From Candidatus Aquidulcis sp. (GTDB taxonomy: Bacteria; Chloroflexota; Anaerolineae; Anaerolineales; UBA4823): 37,046 nt of DNA. The notes below the pieces were generated by a model, which was not told the DNA's origin, did no database searches, and saw only the letters and a program-made list of their open reading frames with translations. Both the position numbers and the translations under genes were made by a program. Positions 8,012-16,359 of the stretch are shown here, one piece after another. Each line of letters opens with the position of its first letter. Positions within the stretch are counted from its first letter, which is position 1. The stretch is taken from the NCBI GenBank assembly GCA_020723385.1, contig DYIZ01000056.1, forward strand, positions 1 to 37,046. The letters are read 5' to 3'.

Positions 8012-11000
8012 TTATATTTCAGCGTGCTCGACGGCTGGCTTCCGGTTGTGAACCAGGTTGAGGGCCACGACTGCGGCCAGGTTGCGGCGGATACTGACAT
8101 CATTGGGTGATAGGGCAGCGGCACGGCGCAGCATAGCTTCGGCGGCAGGGTAATCTTTGCCATCTTTGAAGGCCAGCGCGGCGCAGTAATACGGACGGGG
8201 GTCGCGCGGGGCAATCGTTGTGGCCTGTTTGAAGATTTCCAGCGCCTTGACGTGCTGGCGGCGTTCCTGATGGGTGTATCCCAGGTCGAGATATGGCTCG
8301 ACCCAATCCGGCGATTGGCGCACTGCCTCGCTCAAATGTTGGATGGCCTGATCGAGCTGCCCGGATTTCCGCAACAGGCTGCCGACCAGATGGTGGAGTT
8401 TGGCGCGCCCGGCTATATCCAAAGCTTCTGATCCATTCTGCAGGGGTGCGCTCTTCAGCGCTTTCTGTGCGGTGGCGATGGCTGTATCGTACAGCCCGGA
8501 GTCGGCCTGGGTATGCGCCAGCACAGACAATACTTCCGGATCATCCGGGTGATGGTGAGCCAGCTCGGTGACGGCGTTGAGCGCGGCGGTCGTATCGTTC
8601 AACTGGCGCAGCAGATGGACACGTTCGAGAAGAAGCGGCAGGGGATCGTCGGCCAATGGAACGGCATCCTCGAGGGCAGCCAGGGCCTCTTCGGGGCGTT
8701 TGAGCGCTTTGAGGGCGCGCGCCAGGATGAGAGCCGCCGGCGGCTGGTTGGGCTGCAACCGCGCGGCAGCCTGGGCGCTGGCGAAAGCGGTCTGCGGATC
8801 GTTGCTTTGCAGGGCCAGTTCGGCGCGCATTATCAGCGGTTCGGGCTGTTCGGGGGCCAGCGTGATCGCTTTATCGGCGCAGGCGACCGCTTCGTCAAGA
8901 TGGCCGGCCTGCCGCTGGGCGTGGGCCATTGCCAGCCAGGCTTCGACATTTTCGGGAGCCATCCGGCAGGCGCGCTCAACTGTTCGCAGCGCCCGGCGGA
9001 TATGGCTGGCTTCGATGTTTGGTTCGGCCAGCAGCGCCTGCCCCAGGGCGAGGTGATGCCCGACGTTTTTCGGCTCCAGTTTGACTGCTTCCTCGAGATA
9101 GGCGACCGCGCTCGCCAGGTCACCCTCGGCCAGGCAGATTTCAGCAGCCAGCGCCTGCCAGCGGGGCTCGTTGGGCCACAGGCCGAGCGCCACCCCGATG
9201 GCTTTTTGTGCTGCCGTATCATCGCCGGTTGCCAGTAGCAGTCGTGCTGCCAGCGCGTGGCTGATGGCAGACAACGGATAGCCGTCAACCGCGGGTAGCG
9301 ACGATGCAAAACCGTCTTCGACTGCGCTCAGACTGCCCGGTAAGGCGCCCTGGGCGTAGTCGAAGGGGGCTTTTGCGCCAGAAACAATGCCCTGAATCGC
9401 CGACAGCGCGGCGCGCGGGTTTTCCTCGGCGATCAGCAAACCAAGCTGCAACTGAACGAGCGGGCGCCGGCCGCAAGCGCGTACTGCCTGGGTGGCGAGG
9501 TGCAGCTCGGCATTTTTCGGCTCCTTGATGATGCGCAGCGCGGCCAACCGGGCGGCTACATCCTCGGCGTCGGGCTGCGTCCCGGAGAGGGCGGCCAAGG
9601 CCTGGATGGCTTCGATACTGGGTTGGAAAACCGCCCGTCCGCGTGCCCGCCAGCGGGCGATTGTCTGGCCGCCGGTCTCTGTGCTGCCGCCTGGTTGGTT
9701 CCCAGTATCACCGGTGTGTTTATTGGCAGCCGTTATAGCCTTTTCGAACGATTGGCGGGCGTGATCGGCCAGCGCCGATTGGCCGGGGGCATGTTTGATC
9801 ACCCCGGCGGCCTCGCACAACCGCTGGAACTCGGCGCGCCGCACAAGAGCACGCGCCAAGCTCAGGTGGGTGTAGGGTTCGAGCGGAGCCGCCTCGACCG
9901 CCTGCCGGGCGAGATAAATCGCCGGGTCCCATTCACCCAGGTCGAGGGCAGCTTCGGCCAGCGCCGCAGATGAGCGATGGTCTCCGGCGGCTTCTACCGC
10001 CTCCTGAAAAATGCGCAGCGCATCGCCCGAATCGCCACGCCGGGCGGTGAGGCGCGCCTGGGCGGCCAGGATGCGCGCCTGGTTGTGCGCTTCGGGGGGT
10101 GTGGTCTCCAGCGCCGCCGACAGGCTGGCGGCAGCGTCCACGTCTGCGCCTGCTTCCAAAGCCAGCTCGGCGCGCAGGCAGTAATATGGCAAGAAACTGA
10201 CATCCACCAGTGGGCTGCTGAGAAAGCTGCGGGCGCGCTCGGGCATCAATAGGGCGCGTGCCAATTCTGCTGCCAGGGTACGCGCCTCCAGGCCGCTGGT
10301 GTCGGGTTCGGTAGTCTGCGCCGCAGCGTCGCAGGCGGCAATCATGCATTCGGCATGCGCCAGGGCTGCGGCAAGTTTGCCGCCTGCCCGCAGAATCAAG
10401 GCCGCCCGGCGGCGAAGACCGGGGTCATTGGGCAGGTGGTTGATGGCTGCCTCCAAACAAACCAGCGCCTCGGCAGAGCGCCCGGTCTCTTGCAGTAAAT
10501 CGGCTTTGAGATGATACAGGCAGGCGTTTTCCGGATCGAGCGGGATCGCCTTCCCGAGCGTTTCCAGTGCGGCTTGTGGATTTCCGGCTTGCCGGTAGGC
10601 TTCAGCCAGATCGGACAGCACCGGGACGGCCGCTATGCCGGCAGCTTGCAGGTCGCGGGCGGCCCGTTCCAGGCAGGTAGCCGCCGCTTGTACGTCACCT
10701 ATGTCGAGCAGCATCCGGGCGGCCTGTTGCAAATCGGCGGGAGTCGCCTCGGGTGCAACGATGATCTTGCGCAGCGTCTCCGCCCCCGTTGCGTTGTCGC
10801 CGAGATCGGCCTGCATTTTGCCCAATCGCAGAAGCAGGTCAGGACGGCCGGGGGCCAATTGGGCGGCGCGGGTCAGCGAGCCGGCCATCTCGTTTTGAAG
10901 CTCTTTGGCGGGCAGCGAGACCTCACCGGGCTGCGCCTGGATTTCGAGCACCTGCTCGGCAAACCAGATCAATGTGTCGAGGTCGCTGGACGCCAGATGG

Positions 11001-13495
11001 AGCGCCATCCGGGCGGCTTTGAGGGCGTCGTTGGGCAGCCCGGCGGAGCGGTAAGCCGCGGACAGCATCCGGTAAGCGCGCGCATCCGACGGAGCGGCCT
11101 GGGCGGCTTCTTGCAGCGCGGCGATGGCCACATCCGGTTGATTCAAATCCAGCGCGACCTTCCCCAATCCGAGCGAGAGTCGTTCCCGCCAGCCGCTATC
11201 GGCGACCAGGGGGGATTTGAGCGCCGTCTGGTAAGCTTTCAGCGCAGCAGGCAGATCGCCCAGCGCAGACAGCGCCTCGCCGAGCAGCGCCTGGGCCTCA
11301 TCGAGCGCTCCATCAGAGGCGTTCATCTCGAGCACGCTCTCCAGGGCGTTGACGGCTGCTTCCGGGTTGTGACTGGTCGCCAGCAGGGTGCGGGCGTAAT
11401 CCAGGTAGGGCGCGGCCTCATCGGGGCCGGAGGCGACTGCTGCGCCGAGTGGGGCCAGCGCGGCGAGCGTGTCGCCCAGGTCGAGCAGCGTCCGGGCGTA
11501 ACAATAGGCCAGCCCAGGGTAATCAGGCTGCCGCGCGTAAGCGGGAGCCAGCGTCTGCTGGGCGTTTTCGATGTGACCAAGCTGTCGAAGCGCCTGCCCC
11601 AGCCGGAACGCCGCCCGAACGTCGGACGGCGACAGCGCGGCCGCGCGCTGCAACGGCTGCAGGGCTTGAGTGGGTGAATCCGCCTCCAGGCAGGCTTCGC
11701 CCAGCGCCAATTGCAGGCTGGCATCGCCGGGGATAGATTGGATGGCAGCGCGCAGCGTTTCAATGGCTTTGTTTGACTGACCGGCCTGTCCGAGCGCTTC
11801 AGCCAGCGCCAGCCAGGGGCGCGGCAGGTGCGGGGCCAGCCGCGTGGCGGCGACGAAGTGTTCCTGGGCTTTGGCGGGGTTGTTCAACGCCAGGTATGCT
11901 TCACCAAGAATAGCGCAGGCTGCCCCGTCTTTGGCGTCGAGCGTAAGCGCCTGCTGGCAGGCTGCAATGGCTTGCTGAGGATCGCCCGCGCGCAACGCGC
12001 ACTTTGCTAATGCATGCAGGTCGCTGGCGGGCGCGCCTGGCTCACCGGCCAGGCGGACGCGTTCGGGCAGGGCGGCTTCGAAATCGCCGCCTGTTTCCAG
12101 GCTGTCGGCCAATCCCCGGCGAAAATCAATGATCCCGGGGGCCAATAAAACGGCTAATTGATACGCCTGAGAAGCATCCGAATGCTGGCCGCTAATCGAA
12201 GCTGCTTTGCCCAGCAAAGCCAGCAGGCGCGGGTCGTTAGGCTGCTGGTCGAGCGCGAGCGATGCGGCGTGTGCGGCTTCGACCGGCGCGTTCAAATCGA
12301 GCAGCAGCCCGATGAGCGACGGAATGCCATCGGTCGAAATGCCGCCGGCGGTTGACAGCGCATCGTGAACATGGCGGCTCACCGCTTCAACGTCGCCTTT
12401 GCGGGCTGCCAGGCGCGCCAGGACGCTATTCCACGCCGGGCCGGCGGCGGTTTCGGTGTCGAGTAAAACGGCCATGGCTTCATCGGCGCGCCCGGCGGAG
12501 AGCAGCGCATTCACCAATCCAGCGCGGTAAACCGGCTCATTGGGATCAAGTGTGATGGCTTGCTGCCAGGCGGAAACGGATTCTTCGGGGCTATGGGCCA
12601 GCGTTTGTGCGATTTGAGCGTTCAGGCTGGCTTGCAATGAGTGGGAGCGCTCCCGCGCCTGATTGAGAAAATGGGCTGATTGCGACTGTTGGGATGCGAA
12701 TTGGTACATCTCGGCCAGGCCACACAGGCGGTTGATATCACCGGTCAGCACGGCATGGCGGGTTTGACGCTCATCTATCCGTTGGCTGGCCGGGGCGTTT
12801 GCCAGGATTTGCTGCGCTAACTCCAGAGATAATTCTGGCCGGAGCGCAGCCAGGGAGCGCAGCAGAATCAGCGGGCTGGCTTGGGTGGAAGACAATAATT
12901 GCTCGATGGCCTGGATCTGTTCACGAACAGGGTTGGGGTTGCTCAACAGAGTGTGCAAAACAAGTGTGTAGTGGTCGGCGCTGGCATCGGATGGGAGCAG
13001 GGCTGCCAATAATTCCAGAGGATCGGCGATGAGGCCGTAAAGGCAAGCCAGGGGAGTCTGCCACACGGGTAAAGGAAGATGGCGCAGCGCATCCGGTAAG
13101 CCATCCCATTTACCGGTGAGCCTGCGGCGCTCGCGCAGCGCCAGCGCCAGGAGACCGGCTTCTGGCAGGGAGGCTGGCGGTTTCGACGAAGGGCTGCGCT
13201 TTTTGGTAAAAGCCTCGAAAGCCTGATTGGCGCGCTGAGCCAAAGCCGGGTCGAGCTCGGGCAGGGGTAACAGCCGCAGGCTCTCGGCGCAGGCTGGTTG
13301 GTCGAGGGCAGCCAGGGCCAGCGAGGCGGGCGACCAATCTTTGGGTCTCGGTAATCCCTGTCTCTTGAGGCGCCGCGTCAACTCAGGGTCGAGAACAGCC
13401 TGCCAGGTTAACGAATCCTGCCGCAGCGCGGCGATCACCGACTGCCAATCTGTCTCTGGGAGTGATTGTTTGAGAAGTTCGATGACAGGCAACAT
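8012..13495 (-). CDS. Giant tetratricopeptide-repeat scaffold protein
   Basis: 1827 residues, ATG 13495, five bases after the preceding small membrane gene. After an N-terminal region of about 250 residues with no clear repeats, nearly all of it is TPR/helical repeats with the usual W-LG-Y-A-F-A-P spacing (for example AWLALAEALGQAGQ, PYLDLGYTHQERRQ). No signal peptide, membrane segment or catalytic domain is visible, so it should be a cytoplasmic protein-binding superhelix. A linker near residues 1260-1300 is Gly/Thr rich. Around residues 1377-1394 the TPR pattern is interrupted by a segment encoded by a dispersed inverted repeat. The adjacent downstream gene is a clan-CD peptidase with its own N-terminal repeats, suggesting scaffold and effector. 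The repeat count was not computed. Confidence 0.85.
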   Translation of the reverse strand: MLPVIELLKQSLPETDWQSVIAALRQDSLTWQAVLDPELTRRLKRQGLPRPKDWSPASLALAALDQPACAESLRLLPLPELDPALAQRANQAFEAFTKKRSPSSKPPASLPEAGLLALALRERRRLTGKWDGLPDALRHLPLPVWQTPLACLYGLIADPLELLAALLPSDASADHYTLVLHTLLSNPNPVREQIQAIEQLLSSTQASPLILLRSLAALRPELSLELAQQILANAPASQRIDERQTRHAVLTGDINRLCGLAEMYQFASQQSQSAHFLNQARERSHSLQASLNAQIAQTLAHSPEESVSAWQQAITLDPNEPVYRAGLVNALLSAGRADEAMAVLLDTETAAGPAWNSVLARLAARKGDVEAVSRHVHDALSTAGGISTDGIPSLIGLLLDLNAPVEAAHAASLALDQQPNDPRLLALLGKAASISGQHSDASQAYQLAVLLAPGIIDFRRGLADSLETGGDFEAALPERVRLAGEPGAPASDLHALAKCALRAGDPQQAIAACQQALTLDAKDGAACAILGEAYLALNNPAKAQEHFVAATRLAPHLPRPWLALAEALGQAGQSNKAIETLRAAIQSIPGDASLQLALGEACLEADSPTQALQPLQRAAALSPSDVRAAFRLGQALRQLGHIENAQQTLAPAYARQPDYPGLAYCYARTLLDLGDTLAALAPLGAAVASGPDEAAPYLDYARTLLATSHNPEAAVNALESVLEMNASDGALDEAQALLGEALSALGDLPAALKAYQTALKSPLVADSGWRERLSLGLGKVALDLNQPDVAIAALQEAAQAAPSDARAYRMLSAAYRSAGLPNDALKAARMALHLASSDLDTLIWFAEQVLEIQAQPGEVSLPAKELQNEMAGSLTRAAQLAPGRPDLLLRLGKMQADLGDNATGAETLRKIIVAPEATPADLQQAARMLLDIGDVQAAATCLERAARDLQAAGIAAVPVLSDLAEAYRQAGNPQAALETLGKAIPLDPENACLYHLKADLLQETGRSAEALVCLEAAINHLPNDPGLRRRAALILRAGGKLAAALAHAECMIAACDAAAQTTEPDTSGLEARTLAAELARALLMPERARSFLSSPLVDVSFLPYYCLRAELALEAGADVDAAASLSAALETTPPEAHNQARILAAQARLTARRGDSGDALRIFQEAVEAAGDHRSSAALAEAALDLGEWDPAIYLARQAVEAAPLEPYTHLSLARALVRRAEFQRLCEAAGVIKHAPGQSALADHARQSFEKAITAANKHTGDTGNQPGGSTETGGQTIARWRARGRAVFQPSIEAIQALAALSGTQPDAEDVAARLAALRIIKEPKNAELHLATQAVRACGRRPLVQLQLGLLIAEENPRAALSAIQGIVSGAKAPFDYAQGALPGSLSAVEDGFASSLPAVDGYPLSAISHALAARLLLATGDDTAAQKAIGVALGLWPNEPRWQALAAEICLAEGDLASAVAYLEEAVKLEPKNVGHHLALGQALLAEPNIEASHIRRALRTVERACRMAPENVEAWLAMAHAQRQAGHLDEAVACADKAITLAPEQPEPLIMRAELALQSNDPQTAFASAQAAARLQPNQPPAALILARALKALKRPEEALAALEDAVPLADDPLPLLLERVHLLRQLNDTTAALNAVTELAHHHPDDPEVLSVLAHTQADSGLYDTAIATAQKALKSAPLQNGSEALDIAGRAKLHHLVGSLLRKSGQLDQAIQHLSEAVRQSPDWVEPYLDLGYTHQERRQHVKALEIFKQATTIAPRDPRPYYCAALAFKDGKDYPAAEAMLRRAAALSPNDVSIRRNLAAVVALNLVHNRKPAVEHAEI
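9316..9365. repeat. Dispersed inverted repeat inside the TPR gene
   Basis: Arms CTTCGACTGCGCTCAG (9316-9331) and CTGGGCGTAGTCGAAG (9350-9365) are complementary at 14 of 16 positions. The same arms occur at 16263-16329, and one arm at 25529-25544. Here the element is translated in frame (…FDYAQGALPGSLSAVED…) and breaks the TPR periodicity. Confidence 0.85.
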
Positions 13496-13500
13496 AAGGT

Positions 13501-13836
13501 TTATCCGAGGGGAAATTGGATTTTAAGTACCATCCAAAAGGCAATGCCCATCAGTGCGATGCCGGTGATGGTGAGGAACAGGCCGATGCCAGTGGTGGTG
13601 CGGATCAATTCGTTGATGGTGCTGAGCAACGCCGAGGCGTTACCCACTAAACCGGCTACGTCTTCGGCCAAACCTTTTTGCGCCAGCCGGGCGGTTTGGT
13701 TGGTGAGCGAGCGCAGATCCCTTCCCCAGGTTTTGCTGACCAGGATGTAAAGGCCGATGAGGAAGGTTGCCATCCCCATCATGAACATCGAGCTTGCCAT
13801 AACGAGCTGGATGGTGCGCAGAAAGGTTGTGTCCAT
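13501..13836 (-). CDS. Small membrane protein with two transmembrane segments
   Basis: 111 residues, ATG 13836 with GGAG about 6 bases upstream. Hydrophobic helices lie at about 10-33 and 84-106. The segment between them is amphipathic, rich in Ala/Leu/Thr (SLTNQTARLAQKGLAEDVAGL), and may form a coiled coil or lie along the membrane. No known family is recognised. It is tightly linked to the TPR and peptidase genes downstream (5-base gap) and to the LCP-like gene upstream (27-base gap), so it may anchor the TPR complex to the membrane. That role is inference from position only. Confidence 0.7.
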   Translation of the reverse strand: MDTTFLRTIQLVMASSMFMMGMATFLIGLYILVSKTWGRDLRSLTNQTARLAQKGLAEDVAGLVGNASALLSTINELIRTTTGIGLFLTITGIALMGIAFWMVLKIQFPLG

Positions 13837-13863
13837 GCTGACTCCAAAACGTTTGATAGCCGC

Positions 13864-14613
13864 TTACCTGGTGGCTGCGGATTGTTTTTCAAAAGTGGGG
13901 AACTCGCATATCAGGTTGTCGCTTGTCGCGAGCATTGACTGCCATTCGGCGATGACCTGTTCGGGCGGCAGGTTGGTGGCGACGTGAGTTTTGGCCTGGC
14001 GATAGATGCCAGCCAGGTCTGGCGGAGCTGCCAGGCGGGATGACTGTTCACAAATGGAGCTGATCACCGATTTCTGCTGGTTCAACGCCTCGGACGGGTT
14101 TTCCCAGGGATGGTGAATGCCCTCGATGACCATTCTCCCGTAGTCTTCGCCGTAATAGCCGCTCCAGGTCTCGATAGCCAACGCCGCCGTGGTTTTATCC
14201 AAAACGAGGTAGCCGTCCCACAGGATGCGGCGTTCGTTTTCAAGAATATCAATAAACCCCTGATCGAGATGCTGTTTGCGATCCAGTTTGAATTTATCTT
14301 CCAATTGGTGGTTGGCGGCTTCGGCGAGGGCTTGCGCGCCGCTGCCGTCGCTCGGGTAAACGGGAAAGAGGATGAGCGGTTTGCCTGGTAACGTGTAAAC
14401 CATCAACCAGACGCCTTCCAGCCGAGGCTCGACTGATTCCAGATCGTCAACGTACACGAGCAGGACATTCTTTTGGCCGGTTTCAGCAGTTGGGAGGCTG
14501 CGTTTGGATGGAAGGTAAAGCCGAATGTTCTCTCTCAGGGCAGAGCCTAGCCAAAATCCAATCGAAAGGGTCACTGCAAAGGCGAGCGAGGCAATCAACC
14601 GGTAGTTTTTCAT
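13864..14613 (-). CDS. Membrane-anchored LytR/CpsA/Psr-like protein (divergent)
   Basis: 249 residues. The ATG at 14613 overlaps the stop of the upstream gene (ATGA). A single N-terminal anchor lies at about 6-26, leaving the rest outside the cytoplasm. Two stretches recall the LCP fold: NVLLVYVDDLES...VWLMVYTL near 49-75, and the later WDGYLVLDKTTAALAIETWSG, resembling the strand-helix in which LCP proteins grip a polyprenyl phosphate. Conserved LCP Arg residues cannot be placed with certainty, so catalysis is doubtful. LCP enzymes attach glycopolymers to cell wall. That would fit the beta-lactamase-fold and FtsZ genes nearby. It may instead be an unrelated secreted domain. Confidence 0.45.
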   Translation of the reverse strand: MKNYRLIASLAFAVTLSIGFWLGSALRENIRLYLPSKRSLPTAETGQKNVLLVYVDDLESVEPRLEGVWLMVYTLPGKPLILFPVYPSDGSGAQALAEAANHQLEDKFKLDRKQHLDQGFIDILENERRILWDGYLVLDKTTAALAIETWSGYYGEDYGRMVIEGIHHPWENPSEALNQQKSVISSICEQSSRLAAPPDLAGIYRQAKTHVATNLPPEQVIAEWQSMLATSDNLICEFPTFEKQSAATR

Positions 14614-15722
14614 GGCGCGGAGACTTTCTTGAATTCGATCTTCTCGTTGGTAATCTTAGAAAATACGATTTCGTAGGTATTTTTGCCATTCGGTGTGATG
14701 ATCTGGCTGAGACGGGTATAGGCAGGGTGAAGGCTCATGTCAGCTTGTATGAGGCTGTTTGGGGCGGGCGACAGCGTGGGATCGGGGTTGATCTGGCTGA
14801 AGAACGCTGCCCCGATGAAGAGCTGCGCTTTGAGCAGTTGGTAAGCTTGCCCTAACCAGCGAGCCTGGTTTTCCCGCTGGTTGTAGGCCGCATCTGTAGG
14901 GCTGATGCTGCCAGATGGCCAGGAAAAACCCGTAATCCAGATCAGCCCATCTTTGTGGTCGTAATTACGCATCACCTGGCGAACCTCTTCGAAATGCCGC
15001 AGCACGCGGTGTTCCGTTGGGCCTGCGGCCAGCATGGGTTCACCGGTGATCTCCGGCAGACGCATCCCGACGATCGGCATGACGGGAGCGGCCCCCAGGC
15101 GATAGAGGTTGTCAAGGAAAGCCAGATCATCCATATCGCTCGGGTCCGGGTTCGAGCCGAGGGGTGTCAGGCCGGCGGCGACGATCAGCACGGCGCGGCG
15201 ATCGTTCTTCAACGCGGTATCCACGGTTTGGAGCAAAGTTAAATAATCTGCCGGATTGGGTGAGGTTCCCCAGCCGTGAGTGGTGTTCGCCGCCGGGAAT
15301 AGCTCGACGGCCTGGAATGACTCCGGGTACAGGCGCGCCAGCCCAATGACCAGGTTGGCAGTGATGGCGGCATCCGGCCCAGCGCTGGTCATGGCCCAGG
15401 CCGGGACATTCTTGATGCTAATCATTACGCTGATCTGTTTGTCATGCGCCTGCCCAATAGCCTGGCCTAATGCGTCCAGATTGGGCATCGTGTTCTGGTC
15501 AGACCACAGGGATGCCCAGTCGAAATCAACCGCCACCCATTCAAGCCCCAACCCGGCAGCAGCATTGATCGCCTGCGGGACTTGTTGTCCACCCAGGTCA
15601 ACACGGCCGCCGTAACCGAAACTCGGCGAATTGGGCACGCCGCTAGCTGCATGTCCCAATGTTGGAACGGTGATGAAGGCGACTAGTAACGCCAAACCCG
15701 CAACTACGAAGAAAGCTCGCAT
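14610..15722 (-). CDS. Secreted TIM-barrel glycosidase-like protein
   Basis: 370 residues, ATG 15722 with AGGAG about 8 bases upstream. A signal peptide covers about 1-26, with a likely cut after GHAA. The rest looks like a (beta/alpha)8 barrel: FGYGGRVDLGG, WVAVDFDWASLW, ISVMISIKNVPAWA, VELFPAANT, LIWITGFSWPSG. The order and the Trp-rich strand ends resemble cellulase/GH39-like secreted barrels. The usual NEP motif for the acid/base Glu is not present; the equivalent strand has FPAANT, so hydrolysis is uncertain and carbohydrate binding is possible. Its stop overlaps the LCP-like gene start by 4 bases, indicating one operon. Confidence 0.6.
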   Translation of the reverse strand: MRAFFVVAGLALLVAFITVPTLGHAASGVPNSPSFGYGGRVDLGGQQVPQAINAAAGLGLEWVAVDFDWASLWSDQNTMPNLDALGQAIGQAHDKQISVMISIKNVPAWAMTSAGPDAAITANLVIGLARLYPESFQAVELFPAANTTHGWGTSPNPADYLTLLQTVDTALKNDRRAVLIVAAGLTPLGSNPDPSDMDDLAFLDNLYRLGAAPVMPIVGMRLPEITGEPMLAAGPTEHRVLRHFEEVRQVMRNYDHKDGLIWITGFSWPSGSISPTDAAYNQRENQARWLGQAYQLLKAQLFIGAAFFSQINPDPTLSPAPNSLIQADMSLHPAYTRLSQIITPNGKNTYEIVFSKITNEKIEFKKVSAP

Positions 15723-15746
15723 TTCAATCTCCTGTTTGACGGCCTG

Positions 15747-15983
15747 TTACCAGGCCGGTATCCCCACCAATCCTAGAATGAAACCTGCGGCTAAACCAAT
15801 TGCAGCCCACAGGCAAACCTGGGCGGCTGCTTGCTCTCGGCTCAATGTGCGATTTCCATTCGAGACCGGGCGCAGGCGTTGAATGAGACTCATGAGCGGG
15901 ATGATGGTGTTCCAAAACGCAATCTCGATTCGTGCAAGGATATGCGTGACGACCATAGGGCCAAACCTTTGTGTAGTTTGCAT
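15747..15983 (-). CDS. Small protein with C-terminal membrane helix
   Basis: 79 residues from ATG 15983, chosen because it leaves a 10-base gap to the upstream stop. An upstream ATG at 16031 would overlap that gene by 38 bases. The N-terminal half is amphipathic (THILARIEIAFWNTIIP). The C-terminus carries one hydrophobic helix (QVCLWAAIGLAAGFILGLVG). No family is recognised. It lies between the FtsZ-like gene and the secreted barrel in the same transcript. Confidence 0.55.
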   Translation of the reverse strand: MQTTQRFGPMVVTHILARIEIAFWNTIIPLMSLIQRLRPVSNGNRTLSREQAAAQVCLWAAIGLAAGFILGLVGIPAW

Positions 15984-15993
15984 AGTTTTGCTT

Positions 15994-16233
15994 CTACCGG
16001 GATGTTGTAATTTTGATGATCTTGCCTTCATGATTTACAACCACACGCACCGCGCGTGGGATCGTTTTTCCACCGGGGAGTTCGCCTGTTCCTCGGAAAG
16101 TGAGCAGGTAGACTGGTCCTGGCTGGTTTTCGGGGGTCTCCTGGGTGCGCACCTTAGGCTGGCTCCCAGCGACTTCGGGGAAGCGTTGGTGGATTTGTCG
16201 AGTAATAGCGGCGACGATTTTCGAGTCGAGCAT
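15994..16233 (-). CDS. Small hypothetical protein
   Basis: 79 residues from ATG 16233, chosen over an upstream TTG at 16257 because AGGAACT lies before it at a fair distance. The order is an N-terminal helix (SKIVAAITRQIHQRFPEV), a flexible middle (SQPKVRTQETPENQPGP), then a short beta-rich end (VYLLTFRGTGE ... VRVVVNHEGKIIKITTS). It is soluble, without signal or membrane segment. It follows the FtsZ-like gene after a 126-base gap that holds a dispersed inverted repeat. The function is unknown. Confidence 0.55.
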   Translation of the reverse strand: MLDSKIVAAITRQIHQRFPEVAGSQPKVRTQETPENQPGPVYLLTFRGTGELPGGKTIPRAVRVVVNHEGKIIKITTSR

Positions 16234-16262
16234 AATTTTAGATAGTTCCTGAGGCAAAGCCC

Positions 16263-16329
16263 CTTCGACTACGCTCAGGGTGTTTATGCGGGCGGTCTGA
16301 GCGTGACCGAACGAAGTTCGGCGTCGAAG
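16263..16329. repeat. Dispersed inverted repeat, intergenic copy
   Basis: The left arm CTTCGACTACGCTCAG (16263-16278) matches the arm found in the TPR gene. The right part begins CTGAGCG and ends CGTCGAAG, with an inner palindrome CCGAACGAAGTTCGG (16307-16321). It lies between the FtsZ-like gene and the next gene, where it could fold in the mRNA and uncouple expression. Confidence 0.85.
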
Positions 16330-16359
16330 GCCGTATCACATCAAAAATAGATAGCTCTC

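Noticed and set aside
10511-11677. Long plus-strand open frame (388 residues)
   Set aside because: Antisense shadow inside the TPR gene; such frames are expected opposite GC-rich repeats.
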